From: FEN-1250 sp039918615
GTDB taxonomy: Bacteria; Gemmatimonadota; Gemmatimonadetes; Gemmatimonadales; Gemmatimonadaceae
Length of the DNA stretch: 23,408 nucleotides
Assembly: GCA_039918615.1 (NCBI GenBank)
Contig: JBDSHG010000048.1
Coordinates: 1-23,408, forward strand
Direction of reading: 5' to 3'
The notes beneath the pieces were generated by a model that saw only the letters and a program-made list of their open reading frames with translations, searched no databases and was not told where the DNA came from. The translations under genes and the position numbers were made by a program. The first letter of the stretch is position 1; each line of letters begins with the position of its first letter. Shown here one piece after another: positions 21,487 through 23,408 of the stretch.

Positions 21487-23408
21487 ATGATGCACCGCAC
21501 GCTGTACACCCGCGCCGCAGTCGCGCTGCTCGTCGCGCTCGCCGCCTGCACGGGAATCACGTCGTCCGGCGATCGAGCAAATCCGCACACGGCGAAGGCG
21601 CAGCGTCTGCGCGCGAGCGTCGGCGGCATCTCGCAGGCGGGAAGCGACTTTTATCAGGTATTCGTCACCGATGTTGCAGCACCCGGAATCGGTCAGTATA
21701 CGATCATGACGGGCCCGAACCATCCGGTGACGATCTCCACCGGCTCACCAAAGAACGTTCTCTTCGGAGATGGTTCGCCGGGTACGTCGTTCAACACGAT
21801 CCACTCGTACACCACCGGCACCGACTACGTCGAGATCGGGCAACTCGGCTCCGGTCCGCATCTCGTGCCACTCGGCCCGACGATCCCCGGCGTCACGGCG
21901 GCAGTCACCCCCATCGGCACGTCGGGCTTCCAGACGACGTTCACGACCTCCAGTCCGTCGGTCCCCGATGCTCTGAAGATCGTGCAGGTTGTCGCTGCGC
22001 ATGGCTCGACCTTCGAGACCGCAACGGTCGAAGTGACGACCACCATTACGAACACCGGCACTGCTCCCGTGTCGATTGGGCTTCGCTATCTGTGGGACGT
22101 GCAGATCGGCGAGGACGACGGCCCGACCTTCCAGCAGTTCAGCCCGAACGCGCCGGCGATCCTGACCGAGAAGAGCTACGCCCCACCGACTTTTGCTTTC
22201 TATCGCATTCAAGACAACAACAACAACACCCCTTCTCCGCTGTTCAGCGTGTTCGGAACGGTGACAGGACCCACCACGATCACGCCAGTTCCGATCCCGC
22301 CCGACGTAATCGACAACGCTTCGTGGCCGAGCTCCGTCGGAACGACGTTCTTCTATACTCCGACCTCGGAGGACGTCTCGAGCGCGAGTGGCACCGACGA
22401 CAACGCAGTGCTCTACTACTGGGGCGCAACCCAGGCGACAGCGATCACGATTGCACCGGGCGCTTCGCGCACGTTCTCGCAGTCGCTGGTGTCCGCCGAG
22501 GCGAATGCGCCGCCGCCGTTCAACCAGCAGCCGGTCGCGAAGATCACCGCACCTGCGAATAACGCATCGTTCGCGCAGGGCGCGAGCGCGGCCTTCACTG
22601 GCACGGGCACCGATCCCGAGGACGGCGCGCTCACCGGCGCCTCGCTCGTCTGGACGGACAACGTCTCTGGCCAGATCGGAACCGGTACGTCGTTCTCCGT
22701 GTCCAACCTCGCGGTCGGCACGCACGTGATCACGCTGACGGCTACCGATAGCAAGGGCGCGACCGGCACCGCGAGCGTCACCGTGATCATCACTGGTGTC
22801 GCGGTCGATCAGCCTCCAACCGCAACGATTACACTTCCCGCGAATGGAGCGACGTTCGTGCAGGGCGCATCGGTCGGCTTCTCCGGCTCCGGCCACGACC
22901 CCGAAGACGGCGCAGTCACCGGCTCGGCGCTCCGCTGGTCGAGCAGCGCCGATGGTGCACTCACGACGGGCGCGACGTTCTCGCGCACGAATCTCTCGGT
23001 GGGCACGCACGTCATCACGCTCACCGCGGTCGACAGCAAGGGACAGACGGGAACCGCGTCGGTGACGATCCACATCACCGCGCCGGCGCAGAATCAGGCG
23101 CCGACGGCAACTATCGCAGCCCCGACGACGGGCGCACTGCTCGCACAGGGCTCGTCGGTTTCCTTCGCGGGTTCGGGATCGGATCCGGAGGACGGCGCGC
23201 TCACCGGCGCGTCTCTCGTGTGGACGGACAACGTCTCGAGCGGACAGATCGGAACGGGCACGTCGTTCTCGCTCACGACGCTGGCAACGGGACCGCACAC
23301 CATCACCCTCACCGCAACCGACTCCAAGGGCGCGAAGGGGACGGCGACGGTAAACATCACCATCGGCTTTAGCCAGACCATCGGTACCGGCGGCGGGTCG
23401 CTGTGCGT
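21487..23408 (+). CDS. Lipoprotein with tandem Ig/PKD-like repeats (3' partial)
   Basis: This frame runs without a stop from ATG 21487 to the window edge (640 complete codons), so the gene continues outside. The N-terminus is a lipoprotein signal with lipobox L18-A-A-C21 (VALLVALAAC), placing the protein on the outer or inner membrane surface. Residues about 45-340 form a beta-rich domain I cannot name, with VTTTITNTGTAPVSIGLRYLW, IGEDDGPTF, PPDVIDNASWP and AVLYYWGATQATAITIAPG. From residue 346 come three Ig/PKD-like modules with DPEDG at 376, 471 and 566 and the closing strand GTHVITLTATDSKG. PKD-like modules are commonly spacers or adhesion domains of surface proteins. The visible end (TIGTGGGSLC) suggests a different segment begins there. 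An adhesin or extracellular-binding role is inference. Confidence 0.88.
   Translation, partial: MMHRTLYTRAAVALLVALAACTGITSSGDRANPHTAKAQRLRASVGGISQAGSDFYQVFVTDVAAPGIGQYTIMTGPNHPVTISTGSPKNVLFGDGSPGTSFNTIHSYTTGTDYVEIGQLGSGPHLVPLGPTIPGVTAAVTPIGTSGFQTTFTTSSPSVPDALKIVQVVAAHGSTFETATVEVTTTITNTGTAPVSIGLRYLWDVQIGEDDGPTFQQFSPNAPAILTEKSYAPPTFAFYRIQDNNNNTPSPLFSVFGTVTGPTTITPVPIPPDVIDNASWPSSVGTTFFYTPTSEDVSSASGTDDNAVLYYWGATQATAITIAPGASRTFSQSLVSAEANAPPPFNQQPVAKITAPANNASFAQGASAAFTGTGTDPEDGALTGASLVWTDNVSGQIGTGTSFSVSNLAVGTHVITLTATDSKGATGTASVTVIITGVAVDQPPTATITLPANGATFVQGASVGFSGSGHDPEDGAVTGSALRWSSSADGALTTGATFSRTNLSVGTHVITLTAVDSKGQTGTASVTIHITAPAQNQAPTATIAAPTTGALLAQGSSVSFAGSGSDPEDGALTGASLVWTDNVSSGQIGTGTSFSLTTLATGPHTITLTATDSKGAKGTATVNITIGFSQTIGTGGGSLC
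22522..23376 (+). repeat. Three 285-bp tandem coding repeats (Ig/PKD-like modules)
   Basis: The units start at 22522, 22807 and 23092, each exactly 95 codons. Shared landmarks are QG(A/S)S..F.G.G.DPEDG, a central W, TG.(T)FS, G.H.ITLTA.DSKG and a T-rich exit strand. Units 1 and 3 share nearly identical stretches (DPEDGALTGASLVWTDNVS, QIGTGTSFS), while unit 2 has diverged. Confidence 0.9.

Noticed and set aside
21261..22562. A 433-codon plus-strand frame covering the lipoprotein start
   Set aside because: It is in another phase, without domain character. The frame from 21487 has a ribosome binding site, lipobox and repeat modules.
21745..23298. A 517-codon minus-strand frame antisense to the lipoprotein
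   Set aside because: It is an Arg-rich shadow that repeats only because the sense gene has tandem repeats.
1..23408. CRISPR arrays, tRNA or rRNA genes, IS elements, prophage genes
   Set aside because: None was recognised by eye; no short spaced direct repeats and no transposase or integrase frames were found.

Overview
The window is high-GC DNA from a Gram-negative (diderm) bacterium. Genes are packed tightly with short overlaps and there is no phage or IS material. Outer-membrane traits are clear: a beta-barrel protein ending in Phe, a lipoprotein, and several secreted peptidases. Gene content and style resemble Gemmatimonadota (Gemmatimonadaceae-like), but this is inference; no rRNA or other marker gene is present. 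I saw no tRNA, rRNA, CRISPR array or transposase.

Region 1 (1-9465) has a membrane and proteolysis theme. A 5'-truncated DUF58 gene converges on a minus-strand pair: an M20 metallopeptidase translationally coupled (ATGA) to an unusual RDD-SpoIIM fusion. Divergent from the M20 gene, a plus-strand pair encodes a periplasmic M16 zinc peptidase and a DUF3857/transglutaminase-like protein. DUF58, SpoIIM and RDD proteins are classic partners of MoxR ATPases.

Region 2 (9483-16246) holds a small serine hydrolase, a GT87 glycosyltransferase, and a minus-strand run: quinone oxidoreductase, metallo-beta-lactamase-fold lipoprotein, acyltransferase-3, DPG/DPM-synthase-like GT2 and a YdjC/ChbG-type deacetylase. 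The GT2 could make a polyprenyl-phosphate sugar and GT87 enzymes use such donors. With the acyltransferase and deacetylase this suggests a compact lipid-linked glycan building and decorating module, which is a hypothesis.

Region 3 (16360-21217, minus strand) holds an aldo/keto reductase coupled to a secreted protein of unknown function, then the C-terminal remnant of a lost outer-membrane protein, then a large outer-membrane barrel protein. The barrel's signal peptide lies upstream of any normal start codon; the best-placed codon is ATA.

Region 4 (21218-23408) carries a plus-strand lipoprotein gene that runs off the window. It has a globular N-terminal domain followed by three Ig/PKD-like repeats with an exact 95-residue period. 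Because it has no stop codon inside the window it is easy to miss.
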